A stretch of 64,000 bases of DNA from Kerstersia gyiorum (GCF_004216755.1 NZ_SGWZ01000001.1:620001-684000); one strand, 5' to 3'; counted from the stretch's first letter, positions 51,123-60,567 are shown. A program made the numbers and translations. Notes: a model not told the origin generated them from the sequence alone.

Positions 51123-53234
51123 TCAGGGTTGCAGGGCCTCGGCGCGGATGCGCCAGTCGCGCAAGGCCAGCAGGGCGCGCTGCTTCTGCCATTGCACCTG
51201 CAGGGGTTGCGATGGCGTGGCGGCAGGCAGCAGCCGGCCGTCGCTGTTCCAGTGGTAGAACTGGGGATGCGTCATGCCCACCACTGCGCCTTCGGCGCTG
51301 ATGAAAATGCCGGGGCCGGCGCCGGACTCGTCGCCGATGAAGGACAGGGCAATGGGGGCAGTGGTATCGGCATACAGGTCGCGGCCGCGCTTGGCAACGC
51401 TGGTGTCTTGCAGCGAATGCGCCATCAGCGTGGCGAAAATGTCCTGGTGGCTGGCCCATTCACCGGTGTGGGGGATGCCACCCAGGCGATAGGGCTCAGG
51501 GACCCACATGATGATGGGCACGCCGTACTTGAAATTCAGCTGGCTTGCGTCGGGATAGGTGAATATCTGGCGCGTGTTGTGGTCACCGGTGGCAGCGAAC
51601 AGGGTATGTTCCATGACGCCGTCGCGTTCCAGGTTGTCCAGGAACTGCCCCAGGGCATTGTTGGCGTACTGGTAGGTAGAGAGGATGGTCCGGCCATGCT
51701 CGGCATCCACTGCCATGGCAGTTCCCAGGGTATCAGGGTCCAGGACGGCCGGCTGGTAGCCCGGCGGCGAACGGAACGGCGGATGGTTGGTGGTGGTCAG
51801 CATGACCAGCATGAGCGGTTGGCCGGCTGCTTCCGCCTCGGCCACGATATCCTGCGCGTAGCGGAACATCCACTCATCATCCACGCCCCAGGTATGGGTG
51901 GTGGCCTCGGGATAGCGCTCCGTGATCGCGCTTTCGCCCAGCACCTGGTCGAAGCCCTGCTGCAATAGCGCGGTATCCAGCTTGCGCCAGCTATCCTGGC
52001 CGGCGCTCAGGAACACGGTGCGGTAGCCTGCGTCACGGTAGGCCTGGGCCACCGAGGTGGAGTAGCCGCGATAGCCGTAGCGGCTCTGCATCAGGGGGGT
52101 GACCGGGCTGTCCAGCAGCAGGCCTTCCAGGCTCTGGTAGGTGCCATGCTGGTAGGACAGCGCCTTGTCGAAGTAATCCGCCTTGCCGTGCAGCCAGGGG
52201 CGCAGGTGGCCCAGCAGGTCGTTGCGTTCCGGGTCGTCGTATTCCAGCAGGTGCCGGCCCCAGCCTTCCATGACAGCCACCAGCACATTCGGCTTGCGCG
52301 CCTGTTGCCAGGCGGCTTGCGCCGGCAGCGGCTGCAGCAGCGCCTGGTGGGCGCGTTCGGCCGCCTGTTCCGCGCCCAGGGACTCGCCTGGGGATTGCAG
52401 GCCGGCCTGTTGCAGCGCGTCTTCGAGGGATTGCAGGCCATAGAGCTTCATGCCGGCCTCGGGCGTACTGCCCATGTCCGAGGCATTGCGCTCCTTCCAG
52501 GCCATTTGCAGCGCCACCCAGCCATTGGGCACCAGGTTGTTTACCAAGGCGTCGGTGGACACGGCCATGTGCATGGTACGCAAGGGGAACGTGCCCAGGC
52601 TGCCGCGCGCCAGGCCTGCCGTCAGCAGCAGGCTGGCAATGGCCAGCGCTGCCAGGCGCCAGCCCGTGGGGCCGCCAGGCTGGCGCCTGGCCCACCAACG
52701 GGCGATGGCGACTTGCACGAAGGTCAGCAACAGAATGCCGATGACCAGCCGGATGACAGGCAGGTCGTTCCACAGTGTGCGGGAAATCGCGGCCGTGTCA
52801 TCCTCGGCAAAGCCAAAGACCAGGCCGTTGATGGGGCCGTTGTAGAACTGGAAGTAGTAATAGTTGACCACCATCAGCAGGTTGATCAACAGCATGACCA
52901 GCACTTGCCAGCCGGCCAGCAGCTTTTGCCAGAAGTTGCGCAGCCGGGCTGGCATGAGGAAGGCCAGGAACAGTGGCAGGCCGAGCAGGACTGCCAGGTT
53001 CTTGACGTCGAAGCGGGCGCCCATCCAAAAGGCGCGGGTAAGGTCCTGCCCGGCAGGGTGCCATTGCACCGGCGCCTGGATCATGATCACGGCCATGCGT
53101 CCCAGCGCCAGGCCGATGACGGCCAGCACCAGCAGCATCCAGTACTGGCGGTGCAGCCGCAGCCAGGGGGTCCAGGTTTGATTTTCTTTTTTTGCGGCAC
53201 GCTTGGGTGCCCTGGTGCCGGGTGATGCACTCAT
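51123..53234 (-). CDS. LTA synthase/OpgB-type membrane phosphotransferase
   Basis: 703 residues. About five N-terminal membrane helices (from WMLLVLAVIGLALGRMAV to LVIGILLLTFVQVAIARWW) precede a large periplasmic sulfatase-fold domain. Metal/nucleophile features: VLVAVMEGWG, YQHGTYQSLEG with the likely Thr nucleophile, TTTNHPPF, and AATGDHNTRQ. The family transfers phosphoglycerol or phosphoethanolamine to envelope glycans or lipids; the exact acceptor is unknown. It lies between trpE and trpG on the same strand, interrupting the usual trpE-trpG order. Confidence 0.85.
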   Translation of the reverse strand: MSASPGTRAPKRAAKKENQTWTPWLRLHRQYWMLLVLAVIGLALGRMAVIMIQAPVQWHPAGQDLTRAFWMGARFDVKNLAVLLGLPLFLAFLMPARLRNFWQKLLAGWQVLVMLLINLLMVVNYYYFQFYNGPINGLVFGFAEDDTAAISRTLWNDLPVIRLVIGILLLTFVQVAIARWWARRQPGGPTGWRLAALAIASLLLTAGLARGSLGTFPLRTMHMAVSTDALVNNLVPNGWVALQMAWKERNASDMGSTPEAGMKLYGLQSLEDALQQAGLQSPGESLGAEQAAERAHQALLQPLPAQAAWQQARKPNVLVAVMEGWGRHLLEYDDPERNDLLGHLRPWLHGKADYFDKALSYQHGTYQSLEGLLLDSPVTPLMQSRYGYRGYSTSVAQAYRDAGYRTVFLSAGQDSWRKLDTALLQQGFDQVLGESAITERYPEATTHTWGVDDEWMFRYAQDIVAEAEAAGQPLMLVMLTTTNHPPFRSPPGYQPAVLDPDTLGTAMAVDAEHGRTILSTYQYANNALGQFLDNLERDGVMEHTLFAATGDHNTRQIFTYPDASQLNFKYGVPIIMWVPEPYRLGGIPHTGEWASHQDIFATLMAHSLQDTSVAKRGRDLYADTTAPIALSFIGDESGAGPGIFISAEGAVVGMTHPQFYHWNSDGRLLPAATPSQPLQVQWQKQRALLALRDWRIRAEALQP

Positions 53235-53332
53235 GCTTCAGTTTGATGACAAGTCTCGAACGGAAGCTGATTCTACCCCTTGCCCAGCACGGCGCCAGCA
53301 CTGGTTTGCAACAGAAAAAGAAACCGGCGGCC

Positions 53333-54898
53333 TCAGTCGGCGTTGTCCAGCCCTTCCTGTACTTGTTCTGCCGCGCGCAGTACGGCGCGCGCCTTGGCTT
53401 CAGTTTCCCTCCATTCCATTTCAGGATCGGAGTCGGCAACGATGCCGGCGGCGGCCTGGACATACAGGGTGCCGTTCTTGATCACGCCGGTGCGGATGGC
53501 GATGGCGAGGTCCATTTCGCCGCCGTAGCTCAGGTAGCCGGCTGCGCCGCCATAGATGCCACGGCGCACCGGTTCCAGCTCGTCGATCAGTTCCATGGCG
53601 CGCACTTTGGGAGCGCCGGTCAGGGTGCCTGCCGGGAAGCTGGCGCGCAGCACATCCATGTTGCCTATGCCGGGGCGCAGCGTGCCGGCGACGTTGGAGA
53701 CCAGGTGCATCACGTGGGAGTAGCGCTCGATGGTCATGGTGTCGGTGACGACCACGCTGCCCGGCTCGGCCACGCGGCCGATGTCATTGCGCGCGAGGTC
53801 GATGAGCATGACGTGTTCGGCGCGTTCCTTGGCATCGGCCTGCAGTTCGACGGCCAGTTCAGCATCTTCTTCGGGCGTATTGCCGCGGCGGCGGGTGCCG
53901 GCCAGCGGACGGATGGTGATGCGGCTGCCAGCCTCCAGTGGCGTAGCGGGGGGAGCGCTGGAGAAGGCGGGCACAGGCCCGGCGGACTGCGGCAGGTTTT
54001 CCTGGCGCACCAGGATTTCCGGCGAGGCGCCAACCACGTGGAAGTCGCCAAAATTCCAGAAGTACATGTATGGCGACGGATTGAGCGAGCGCAGGGCGCG
54101 GTACAGCGAAAGCGGCGCGTCGCGGAAAGGCTTGGCGATAACCTGGCCGACCTGTACCTGCATCAGGTCGCCAGCCGCGATGTATTCCTTGGCCTGGAGC
54201 ACGGCCTTGAGGTAATCGGGCTTGTCGAAATCACGGCGTTCCTGGGTGCGCGTGCTGGCGTGGCTGTAGGGCACTTCGACGGGGCGGCGCAACTGGGCGC
54301 GCAGGGTCTTGAGCCGTTGCTGGGCGCGGGCGTAGGCTTCCGGCTGGGCCGGGTCGGCATAGACGATCAGATACAGTTTGCCGCTGAGGTTGTCCACGAT
54401 GGCCAGTTCATCGACATGCAGCAGCATGATGTCCGGCACGCCTTCTTCCATGCCCGCCGGGAAGGGCTTGACTGCCGGGCCCAGGCGCTTTTCGATGTGG
54501 CGGATGGTGTCGTAGCCGAAATAGCCCGCCAGGCCGCCTGCGAAACGGGGCAGGCCGGGGCGCAGGGCAACCTTGAAGCGTTTCTGGTAGTCCTCGATGA
54601 ATGCCAGCGGGTCGCCGGTATGGCGTTCGATGACCTGGCCGTCGCGCAGGACTTCCACCTGCTCGCCGCTGGCGCGCAGCACGGTGCGTGCCGGCAGGCC
54701 GATGAAGGAGTAGCGGCCGAAGCGCTCGCCGCCGACGACGGATTCGAGCAGGCAGCTCATGCGGCCCTGCGTGCCGCCCTGGTGCGCCAGCTTCAGGTAG
54801 AGCGATAGTGGCGTATCCAGATCGGCATGGCTTTCGGCGATCAGCGGGATGCGGTTGTAGCCTTGTGCGGCCAGGGCTTGGAATTCAATCTCGGTCAT
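53333..54898 (-). CDS. trpE: Anthranilate synthase component I
   Basis: 521 residues from the ATG at 54898, with GGAG ahead. The tryptophan feedback motif LLES is in MSCLLESVVGGERFGRYSF; chorismate-binding blocks are HLVSNVAGTLRPG, SFPAGTLTGAPKVRAMELIDELEP and GAAGYLSYGGEMDLAIAIRT. A short Ala/Pro-rich insert (about residues 302-320) is unusual. It makes anthranilate with TrpG, encoded 2.7 kb away. Its own leader peptide and attenuator lie just upstream. Confidence 0.96.
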   Translation of the reverse strand: MTEIEFQALAAQGYNRIPLIAESHADLDTPLSLYLKLAHQGGTQGRMSCLLESVVGGERFGRYSFIGLPARTVLRASGEQVEVLRDGQVIERHTGDPLAFIEDYQKRFKVALRPGLPRFAGGLAGYFGYDTIRHIEKRLGPAVKPFPAGMEEGVPDIMLLHVDELAIVDNLSGKLYLIVYADPAQPEAYARAQQRLKTLRAQLRRPVEVPYSHASTRTQERRDFDKPDYLKAVLQAKEYIAAGDLMQVQVGQVIAKPFRDAPLSLYRALRSLNPSPYMYFWNFGDFHVVGASPEILVRQENLPQSAGPVPAFSSAPPATPLEAGSRITIRPLAGTRRRGNTPEEDAELAVELQADAKERAEHVMLIDLARNDIGRVAEPGSVVVTDTMTIERYSHVMHLVSNVAGTLRPGIGNMDVLRASFPAGTLTGAPKVRAMELIDELEPVRRGIYGGAAGYLSYGGEMDLAIAIRTGVIKNGTLYVQAAAGIVADSDPEMEWRETEAKARAVLRAAEQVQEGLDNAD

Positions 54899-54938
54899 GG
54901 GGACTCTCCGTGGGATGCTGGGGAGGCCGGGCGCGCAC

Positions 54939-54968
54939 AAAAAAGCCCGGCCTGAAGGTGGGCCGGGC
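54939..54968 (-). terminator. trp attenuator in front of trpE
   Basis: GCCCGGCC (54945-54952) pairs with GGCCGGGC (54961-54968), 8 GC pairs with an 8-nt loop. On the minus strand six U residues follow (54944-54939), 40 bases before the trpE start. It lies about 55 bases after the stop of the Trp-rich leader ORF. CCGGGTGT near the end of that ORF can pair with ACACGCCCGG overlapping the 5' arm, a possible antiterminator; this pairing is inference. Confidence 0.85.
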
Positions 54969-55022
54969 GTGTGATCTTTTGCTGCGTAGGGCTGGCATAC
55001 AGGAGCGCCAGCCGAGAGGTCG

Positions 55023-55097
55023 TCACCAACACCCGGACATGCTGCGCCACCAGCGCCAGCTGGCGCGTGCGGAACGGGATGCGGGTGCGATGAACAT
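55023..55097 (-). CDS. trpL: trp leader peptide for trpE
   Basis: A 24-residue ORF beginning MFIAPASRSA, with Trp at 14, 16 and 17 (WRWW) and again as the last residue before TGA. Four Trp in 24 codons followed by an intrinsic terminator and trpE leaves little doubt about attenuation. It starts 28 bases after the gph stop. TATAGT at 55182-55177 (minus strand) inside gph could be a -10 giving a 70-base leader like that of trpGDC, but no good -35 is seen. Ribosome site weak. Confidence 0.87.
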   Translation of the reverse strand: MFIAPASRSARASWRWWRSMSGCW

Positions 55098-55124
55098 GGA
55101 ATTCGGGTCTGGTCTTTTCTGTGG

Positions 55125-55808
55125 TCAGGGCTGGTTGCGGCGGGCAATCCACCCGGCGGCTTCCAGCAACGTGTCAACTATACCATCGACATCCAGCGTC
55201 TGCACATCCAGCCCTTCGTTGTAGCCGTAGCTGACGGCCAGCGCGGCGCAGCCTGCGGCGCGCGCCGCCTGGGTGTCGTTGATGGAGTCGCCGATCATGA
55301 GCGCCTCGGCCGGTGCCACGCCTGCCAGCCCGCAGGCATGCAGCAGCGGTTCGGCTTCCGGTTTCTTGCGTGCGCAGGTGTCGCCGCATACCACGATGGG
55401 GAAGTACCCATCCAGGCCCATTCGAGCCAGCAGCGGCGGGGTATAGGCCTGGGGCTTGTTGGTGACCACGGCCAGCGGCAGGCCCTGGGCGCGCATGGCA
55501 TCCAGGCCGGCGATGACGCCGGGGTAGACACGGGTATCGGCGCCGTTGAGTTCGCGGTAATGCCGTTGGAAACACGCCAGCGCATGCTCGAACCCGTCGG
55601 GCAGGGGGCCTTCAAGACTGGCGTCGCCGGTCATGGCCCGCCGCACCAGGACCTGCATGCCCTTGCCGACGAAAGTCGCCAGCAGCGCCAGGGGCAGCGG
55701 CGGCAGGCCGAGGTCGGCACGCATGCCGTTGGCGGCGTTGGCGAGGTCTGGAATGGTGTCCAGCAGGGTGCCGTCCAGATCCAGCAGGACCAGCTTGATG
55801 GCGCTCAT
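55125..55808 (-). CDS. gph: Phosphoglycolate phosphatase (HAD family)
   Basis: 227 residues. HAD motif I is VLLDLDGTLLDTIPDLA with the nucleophile Asp; motif II is AVVTNKPQAY; motif III/IV are CGDTCARKKPEAEPL and MIGDSINDTQAARAAG. It clears 2-phosphoglycolate, for example from DNA repair. It lies 13 bases after rpe, as in many betaproteobacteria, and its 3' end probably carries promoter elements for trpE. Confidence 0.92.
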   Translation of the reverse strand: MSAIKLVLLDLDGTLLDTIPDLANAANGMRADLGLPPLPLALLATFVGKGMQVLVRRAMTGDASLEGPLPDGFEHALACFQRHYRELNGADTRVYPGVIAGLDAMRAQGLPLAVVTNKPQAYTPPLLARMGLDGYFPIVVCGDTCARKKPEAEPLLHACGLAGVAPAEALMIGDSINDTQAARAAGCAALAVSYGYNEGLDVQTLDVDGIVDTLLEAAGWIARRNQP

Positions 55809-55821
55809 GTCAGCTTCCGGC

Positions 55822-56538
55822 TCAACAGGTTTGCAGGCTGCCGTCCACGCGTGCCATTTCGGCGCGCATGGCGTTGATCACGGCGGCGTAGTCGGGCTTG
55901 CCGAAAATGGCCGAGCCTGCGACGAAGGTGTCGGCACCGGCTGCGCGGATGGCGCCGATGTTGTCGACCTTGACCCCGCCGTCGATTTCCAGGGCGATTT
56001 CCTGGCCGCCCTGCGCCGTCCAGGCGTCAATGCGGGCACGCGCCTGGCGCAGCTTGGGCAGGCTGGACGGCAGGAAGGCCTGGCCGCCGAAGCCGGGGTT
56101 GACCGACATCAGCAGGACGAGGTCGAGCTTGTCCATGACATGGTCCATCCAGTCCAGCGGCGTGGCAGGGTTGAAGACCAGGCCGGCCTTGCAGCCGTGG
56201 TCGCGGATCAGCGACAAGGTGCGGTCCACGTGGCGCGAACCCTCGGGGTGGAAGCTGATGATATCGGCGCCAGCCTTGGCGAACATCGGGATCAGGGCAT
56301 CCACCGGTTCGACCATCAGGTGCACGTCGATCGGCGCCTTGACGTGTGGGCGGATCGCTTCACAGACCAGCGGGCCGATAGTCAGGTTGGGAACGAAATG
56401 GTTGTCCATGACGTCGAAGTGGATCCAGTCCGCGCCAGCGAGCAGGACGTTGCGCACTTCTTCGCCCAGGCGGGCGAAATCGGCGGACAGAATGCTGGGA
56501 GCGATGCGGGCGGGCGGCAGGGACGTTTGTTCTGGCAT
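55822..56538 (-). CDS. rpe: Ribulose-phosphate 3-epimerase
   Basis: 238 residues from the ATG at 56538. TIM-barrel motifs: IAPSILSADFARLGEEV, DWIHFDVMDNHFVPNLTIGP, VHLMVEPVDAL, MSVNPGFGGQAFLPSSL, EIDGGVKVDNI and VAGSAIFGKPDY. It interconverts ribulose- and xylulose-5-phosphate. It is divergent from apaG, with about 250 bases between that include a perfect CACCGGT/ACCGGTG hairpin (56660-56676). Confidence 0.95.
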   Translation of the reverse strand: MPEQTSLPPARIAPSILSADFARLGEEVRNVLLAGADWIHFDVMDNHFVPNLTIGPLVCEAIRPHVKAPIDVHLMVEPVDALIPMFAKAGADIISFHPEGSRHVDRTLSLIRDHGCKAGLVFNPATPLDWMDHVMDKLDLVLLMSVNPGFGGQAFLPSSLPKLRQARARIDAWTAQGGQEIALEIDGGVKVDNIGAIRAAGADTFVAGSAIFGKPDYAAVINAMRAEMARVDGSLQTC

Positions 56539-56792
56539 GATAGCGGCCTGGAAGGCAATGAATGGCGGTGCAGTGCGCCGCGCTGTAATGGCGATCAGAT
56601 CTGGCGGACGGCGGCCCACTGGCCGCGATCCTGCAGTATTGCCGCCGGGCATGGCTGGGCACCGGTAGGACCGGTGACGCCAGATGGCCAGGCAGGCTGC
56701 CGACATTATTGCAGTTTTGGGGGGCAGAGGTCGCGTTTTGCGCCGTTCGCAGGGCGGCCGCGGCCATGTGAGGGACTAGGGGGAAGATTTTC

Positions 56793-57173
56793 ATGCGAGA
56801 CAAAACATATGACCTGACGGTGACCGTCGTGCCGCGCTATGTGCCCGAGCAATCGCAGCCGTCGGCGGACGAGTATCTGTTTGCGTATACCGTGACGATC
56901 GCCAATACCGGTACGCGCCCGGCGCAGGTGATCGCGCGCCATTGGGTGATTACCGATGCGCAGCAGCACCAGCACGAAGTGCGCGGCCTGGGCGTGGTGG
57001 GCAAGCAGCCACTGCTGGCACCGGGGGAGTCCTTCGAGTACACCAGTGCCTGCCCCTTGCGGACTCCTGCGGGAACCATGCGTGGCACGTATCATTGCGT
57101 AGGTGAGAACGGCATCCCCTTCGATGTCGCGATACCGGAATTCATGCTGGCAGTGCCCAGTACGTTACATTGA
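56793..57173 (+). CDS. apaG: ApaG protein
   Basis: 126 residues, the normal length. Fibronectin-like beta fold with SADEYLFAYTVTIANTG, the HWVITDAQQHQHEVRGLGVVGKQPLLAPGE block and YHCVGENGIPFDVAIPEF. The family is linked to Co/Mg resistance and diadenosine tetraphosphate levels, but the biochemical role is unclear. A GGGGGAAG-type ribosome site precedes the ATG. mltA follows about 80 bases on. Confidence 0.94.
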   Translation: MRDKTYDLTVTVVPRYVPEQSQPSADEYLFAYTVTIANTGTRPAQVIARHWVITDAQQHQHEVRGLGVVGKQPLLAPGESFEYTSACPLRTPAGTMRGTYHCVGENGIPFDVAIPEFMLAVPSTLH

Positions 57174-57256
57174 CCCTGAGCCACGGCACGCGGAAAAACT
57201 TCGCGCGCCGCTGTTATGGCGGTCCTATAATTGTTCAAGAACTTACCGGGCGGTTC

Positions 57257-58594
57257 ATGAAGCTGACGCGTTTACTTCCATTTTTGATAGGTGGCGCCGC
57301 ATTGCTGGCGTCTTGTAGCACGACGGGGCCTGTGCCCGAGGGCGGCCAGCCCCCGGTGCAGTCGGCGACCGATGTGGTGACGGGCGAGGCAGCGCCTGAG
57401 GCGCGTAGCCTGTTGCCCTTGCGGGTGCCCCCCTTGTCCAGCCTGCGCGATACCACGGCACGCCGTCTCGATGGCGGCTGGACGCGCGCCGAGTGGTCGG
57501 AAATGCCTGACTGGAGCACCGAGCCCATGGACCAGGCCTGGGTGGCCTTCCTGCGCAACTGCGCCGGCCTGATGCGGCCCACCGGCGGTTCGCTGACGGC
57601 GCCAGCGCGTGCCGCGCCGCGCCCCTGGCATGCGGTGTGCGCTGCCGCCGCTGATGCTTCCAAGGCGCCGGACGCCAACGACCCCGCCTCCATTCGCCGC
57701 TTCCTGCAACAGCATTTGCAGCCCTGGCGCCTGGACGAAGGCAAGGGCGCTGCCGCCAATACCGTGACGGGCTATTACGAGCCGCTGGTGCGCGGTTCGC
57801 GCGAGCGCGGCGGCGTTTACCAATGGCCGCTGTATGCCGTGCCGGCCGATCTGCTGACGATAGACCTGGGCGCGGTCTATCCCGAACTGGCAGGTAAGCG
57901 CGTGCGCGGCAAGCTCGTCGATGGCCGCCGTGTGGTGCCCTATGACACCCGCGCCGAGATCGCCGCCGACAGCGCGCGCCAGCCGGCTGCAATTGTCTGG
58001 GTGGATGATCCTGTCGATGCCTTCTTCTTGCAGATTCAAGGCTCGGGCCGGGTGCTGCTGACCGACGGTCCGGACAAAGGCAAGACCTTGCGCCTGGCCT
58101 ATGCGGATCACAACGGGCGGCCATATGCGTCGATAGGCCGCTGGCTGGCGGATCAGGGTGAGCTGACGCTGGCCCAGGCTTCGATGCAGAATATCCGGGC
58201 CTGGGCGCGCCGCAATCCGGCGCGTGTGCAGGAAATGCTCAATGCCAACCCCGCCATGGTCTTCTTCCGCGAGGAAACCATCGTCGATCCGTCCGAGGGC
58301 CCCAAGGGTGCCTATGGCATTCCGCTGACGGGGCAGCGCTCCATCGCAGTGGATACCCGCTATGTGCCGTTGGGTGCGCCGGTGTATCTTGCCACCACGC
58401 TGCCGTCGTCCAACCAGCCGCTCAACCGCCTGGTCTTCGCGCAGGATACCGGCGCGGCGATCAAGGGTGCGGCGCGGGCGGACTTCTATTGGGGCTTTGG
58501 CGACGAAGCGGGTGAACAGGCCGGCCGCATGAAGCAGCGCGGCCGCATGTGGGTGCTTTGGCCCAAGACGGCCGGGCAGCCGGCAGCACGATGA
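57257..58594 (+). CDS. mltA: Membrane-bound lytic murein transglycosylase A
   Basis: 445 residues from the ATG at 57257, a lipoprotein with lipobox LLASC. The MltA domain contains NTVTGYYEPLVRGSR, and the 3D domain ends the protein: SIAVDTRYVPLGAPVYLAT, then FAQDTGAAIKGAARADFYWGFGDEAG, with the catalytic Asp. It cleaves peptidoglycan at the outer-membrane face. Its stop overlaps the start of the hydroxylase gene. Confidence 0.95.
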   Translation: MKLTRLLPFLIGGAALLASCSTTGPVPEGGQPPVQSATDVVTGEAAPEARSLLPLRVPPLSSLRDTTARRLDGGWTRAEWSEMPDWSTEPMDQAWVAFLRNCAGLMRPTGGSLTAPARAAPRPWHAVCAAAADASKAPDANDPASIRRFLQQHLQPWRLDEGKGAAANTVTGYYEPLVRGSRERGGVYQWPLYAVPADLLTIDLGAVYPELAGKRVRGKLVDGRRVVPYDTRAEIAADSARQPAAIVWVDDPVDAFFLQIQGSGRVLLTDGPDKGKTLRLAYADHNGRPYASIGRWLADQGELTLAQASMQNIRAWARRNPARVQEMLNANPAMVFFREETIVDPSEGPKGAYGIPLTGQRSIAVDTRYVPLGAPVYLATTLPSSNQPLNRLVFAQDTGAAIKGAARADFYWGFGDEAGEQAGRMKQRGRMWVLWPKTAGQPAAR

Positions 58595-59754
58595 TGGGCG
58601 GCATTGTTATCTGCGGCGCCGGCAATGCCGGGCTGGCAACAGCCCTGGCCCTGGCGCGCCAGGGCCAGCGTCCGGTGATTCTGGCGCCACGCCGGCCCGT
58701 GCCGCCGCCCCAGGCGGACGTCTATCATGCACGTGTCTATGCCATTTCTCCCGCCAGCCAGGCATTCCTGCAGGAATTGGGGGTCTGGGAGGCGATGGAA
58801 CCCGGGCGCGTGGCACCCGTGGCCGGTATGGACATCCATGGTGATGCCGATGGCCGCCTGGACCTGCACGCCTGGCAGGCGGCACGCGACGCATTGGCCT
58901 GGATCGTCGAATCCAGCGAAATAGAGCGTGCGTTGCAGCAGGCCGTGAGAGTGTTCGGCCTGGAATGGCGCGACGAGGAAGCCGTGCGCTATGACGCCGG
59001 GGTGCTGCATACCAGCAAGGGCGCTGCCTTGCAGCCGGATCTGCTGATCGGTGCGGACGGCGCGCGCTCGCTGCTGCGGGCGCATGTTCCCGACGTCAGT
59101 TCGCGGGCCTATGGCGCCACCGGCCTGGTGGCGCACCTGGATGCCGAGTTGCCGCACGGCGGTATCGCCCGGCAGTGGTTCCGCGATGATGGCGTGCTGG
59201 CCTTGCTGCCCATGCCGGATACCGCGCAGGGGCCGCAGGTTTCGATGGTCTGGTCGATGAAGGATGAACACGCGCGGGCCATGAAAGCCTTGCCGGCGGA
59301 CGAGGCCGCGCAGGCCTGGTCGCGCCGCCTGGCGCAGGCCACCGAAGGGTGCCTGGGCAACCTGGCCCTGCGCAGCGCCGTGCACGGCTTCCCTCTGACG
59401 CTGGATCGCACCGGCATGATCGGCGAGCGCCTGGCGCTGGTGGGCGATGCTGCACATCGGGTGCATCCGTTGGCCGGGCAGGGCTTGAACCTGGGCCTGG
59501 GCGATGCGCGTGAACTGGCGGCCATTGTTGGCGGCAGGGAAGATTTTCGCACCGCTGGCGACCCGCTGCTGTTGCGGCGTTATCGTCGCAGGCGGGCTGA
59601 GGCCGTGGGCGCGATGGCGCTGGCGACCGACGGCCTGCAACGCCTGTTCGATGCGCAGCCAGCGCCGCTGGCGTGGCTGCGCAACACCGGCATGTCGCTG
59701 GCAGGGCGCCTGCCAGGGGTGCAGCGCTTGTTGATCGAACAGGCGTCGCGCTAG
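58591..59754 (+). CDS. UbiH/UbiF-type FAD-dependent hydroxylase
   Basis: 387 residues. The FAD Rossmann motif is IVICGAGNAGLATALALARQG; the NADPH/FAD DG motif region is LLIGADGARSLLRAHV; the third motif is LALVGDAAHRVHPLAGQGLNLGLGDAREL, diagnostic for ubiquinone hydroxylases. Which ring position it modifies cannot be decided here. It begins at an ATG overlapping the mltA stop. dsbC follows 45 bases after its stop. Confidence 0.9.
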   Translation: MMGGIVICGAGNAGLATALALARQGQRPVILAPRRPVPPPQADVYHARVYAISPASQAFLQELGVWEAMEPGRVAPVAGMDIHGDADGRLDLHAWQAARDALAWIVESSEIERALQQAVRVFGLEWRDEEAVRYDAGVLHTSKGAALQPDLLIGADGARSLLRAHVPDVSSRAYGATGLVAHLDAELPHGGIARQWFRDDGVLALLPMPDTAQGPQVSMVWSMKDEHARAMKALPADEAAQAWSRRLAQATEGCLGNLALRSAVHGFPLTLDRTGMIGERLALVGDAAHRVHPLAGQGLNLGLGDARELAAIVGGREDFRTAGDPLLLRRYRRRRAEAVGAMALATDGLQRLFDAQPAPLAWLRNTGMSLAGRLPGVQRLLIEQASR

Positions 59755-59799
59755 GAATAACAGGGATGCGTCCCGGGAAGTCTCAGGAGAAACCCGTTC

Positions 59800-60567
59800 A
59801 TGTCAGTCAATTCAATCCGGCGCTGGCGCGCCGCTGCCGCAGCCGCTTTCGTGGTCTGCATGATGGGCGTGCTGGCGCCGGCGGCCCAGGCGGCGAAGGC
59901 CACCGAGCCTGCGGTTGCCGAAGCGGCCACGATCAGCCGCCTGTTCGCGCAGCGTTTCGACGGCGTGCAGCCGGACGAAGTGCGCAGCGTCGGCTATGGG
60001 CTCTATGAGGTGCGGATTGACGACAGCCTGTTCTATACCGATGCCGGCGTCAGTTACTTGATGCAGGGCTACCTGGTGGATGCGGCGACGCGCCGCAACC
60101 TGACCCAGGAACGCATGGACCAATTGTCCGCCATTGACTTCGACCAGCTGCCGCTGGACCTGGCGATCAAGCAGGTGCATGGAGACGGCTCGCGCCGCCT
60201 GGCCGTGTTCGAAGATCCGAACTGCCGTTTTTGCAAGCAATTGCGCCAGACGCTGGCGGATATCGACAATGTGACGGTCTATGCTTTCCTGTTCCCCATT
60301 CTGTCCCAGGATTCGCATGACAAGTCGCGTGCGGTGCTGTGCGCCAAAGATCCTGGGGCGACCTGGGACGCCTGGATGCTGAAGGGAATCGCGCCCCGGG
60401 CCGAAAACTGCGATGCGCCGCTGGATCAGTTGCTGGCGCTGGGAAAGCGCCTTAATGTGCGCGGTACGCCCGCCGTTTTCTTCGAGGACGGAACGCGCGC
60501 GCCCGGTGCGCTGCCCGCCGATGAATTGCGGGCGCGTCTGGATCGCGCCCAGCAAGCCACACGCTGA
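59800..60567 (+). CDS. dsbC: Thiol:disulfide isomerase DsbC
   Basis: 255 residues. Signal peptide ends near APAAQA. An N-terminal dimerisation domain is followed by a thioredoxin fold with active site NCRFCK (Cys142/Cys145; E. coli has CGYC) and a later NVRGTPAVFFEDG cis-Pro loop. It repairs wrong disulfides in the periplasm. AGGAG precedes the ATG. An Ala/Glu-rich linker follows the signal. Confidence 0.94.
   Translation: MSVNSIRRWRAAAAAAFVVCMMGVLAPAAQAAKATEPAVAEAATISRLFAQRFDGVQPDEVRSVGYGLYEVRIDDSLFYTDAGVSYLMQGYLVDAATRRNLTQERMDQLSAIDFDQLPLDLAIKQVHGDGSRRLAVFEDPNCRFCKQLRQTLADIDNVTVYAFLFPILSQDSHDKSRAVLCAKDPGATWDAWMLKGIAPRAENCDAPLDQLLALGKRLNVRGTPAVFFEDGTRAPGALPADELRARLDRAQQATR

Noticed and set aside
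53192..54808. 538-codon plus-strand open frame opposite trpE
   Set aside because: Long mirror frames are expected in GC-rich genes; trpE has every catalytic motif and this frame has none.
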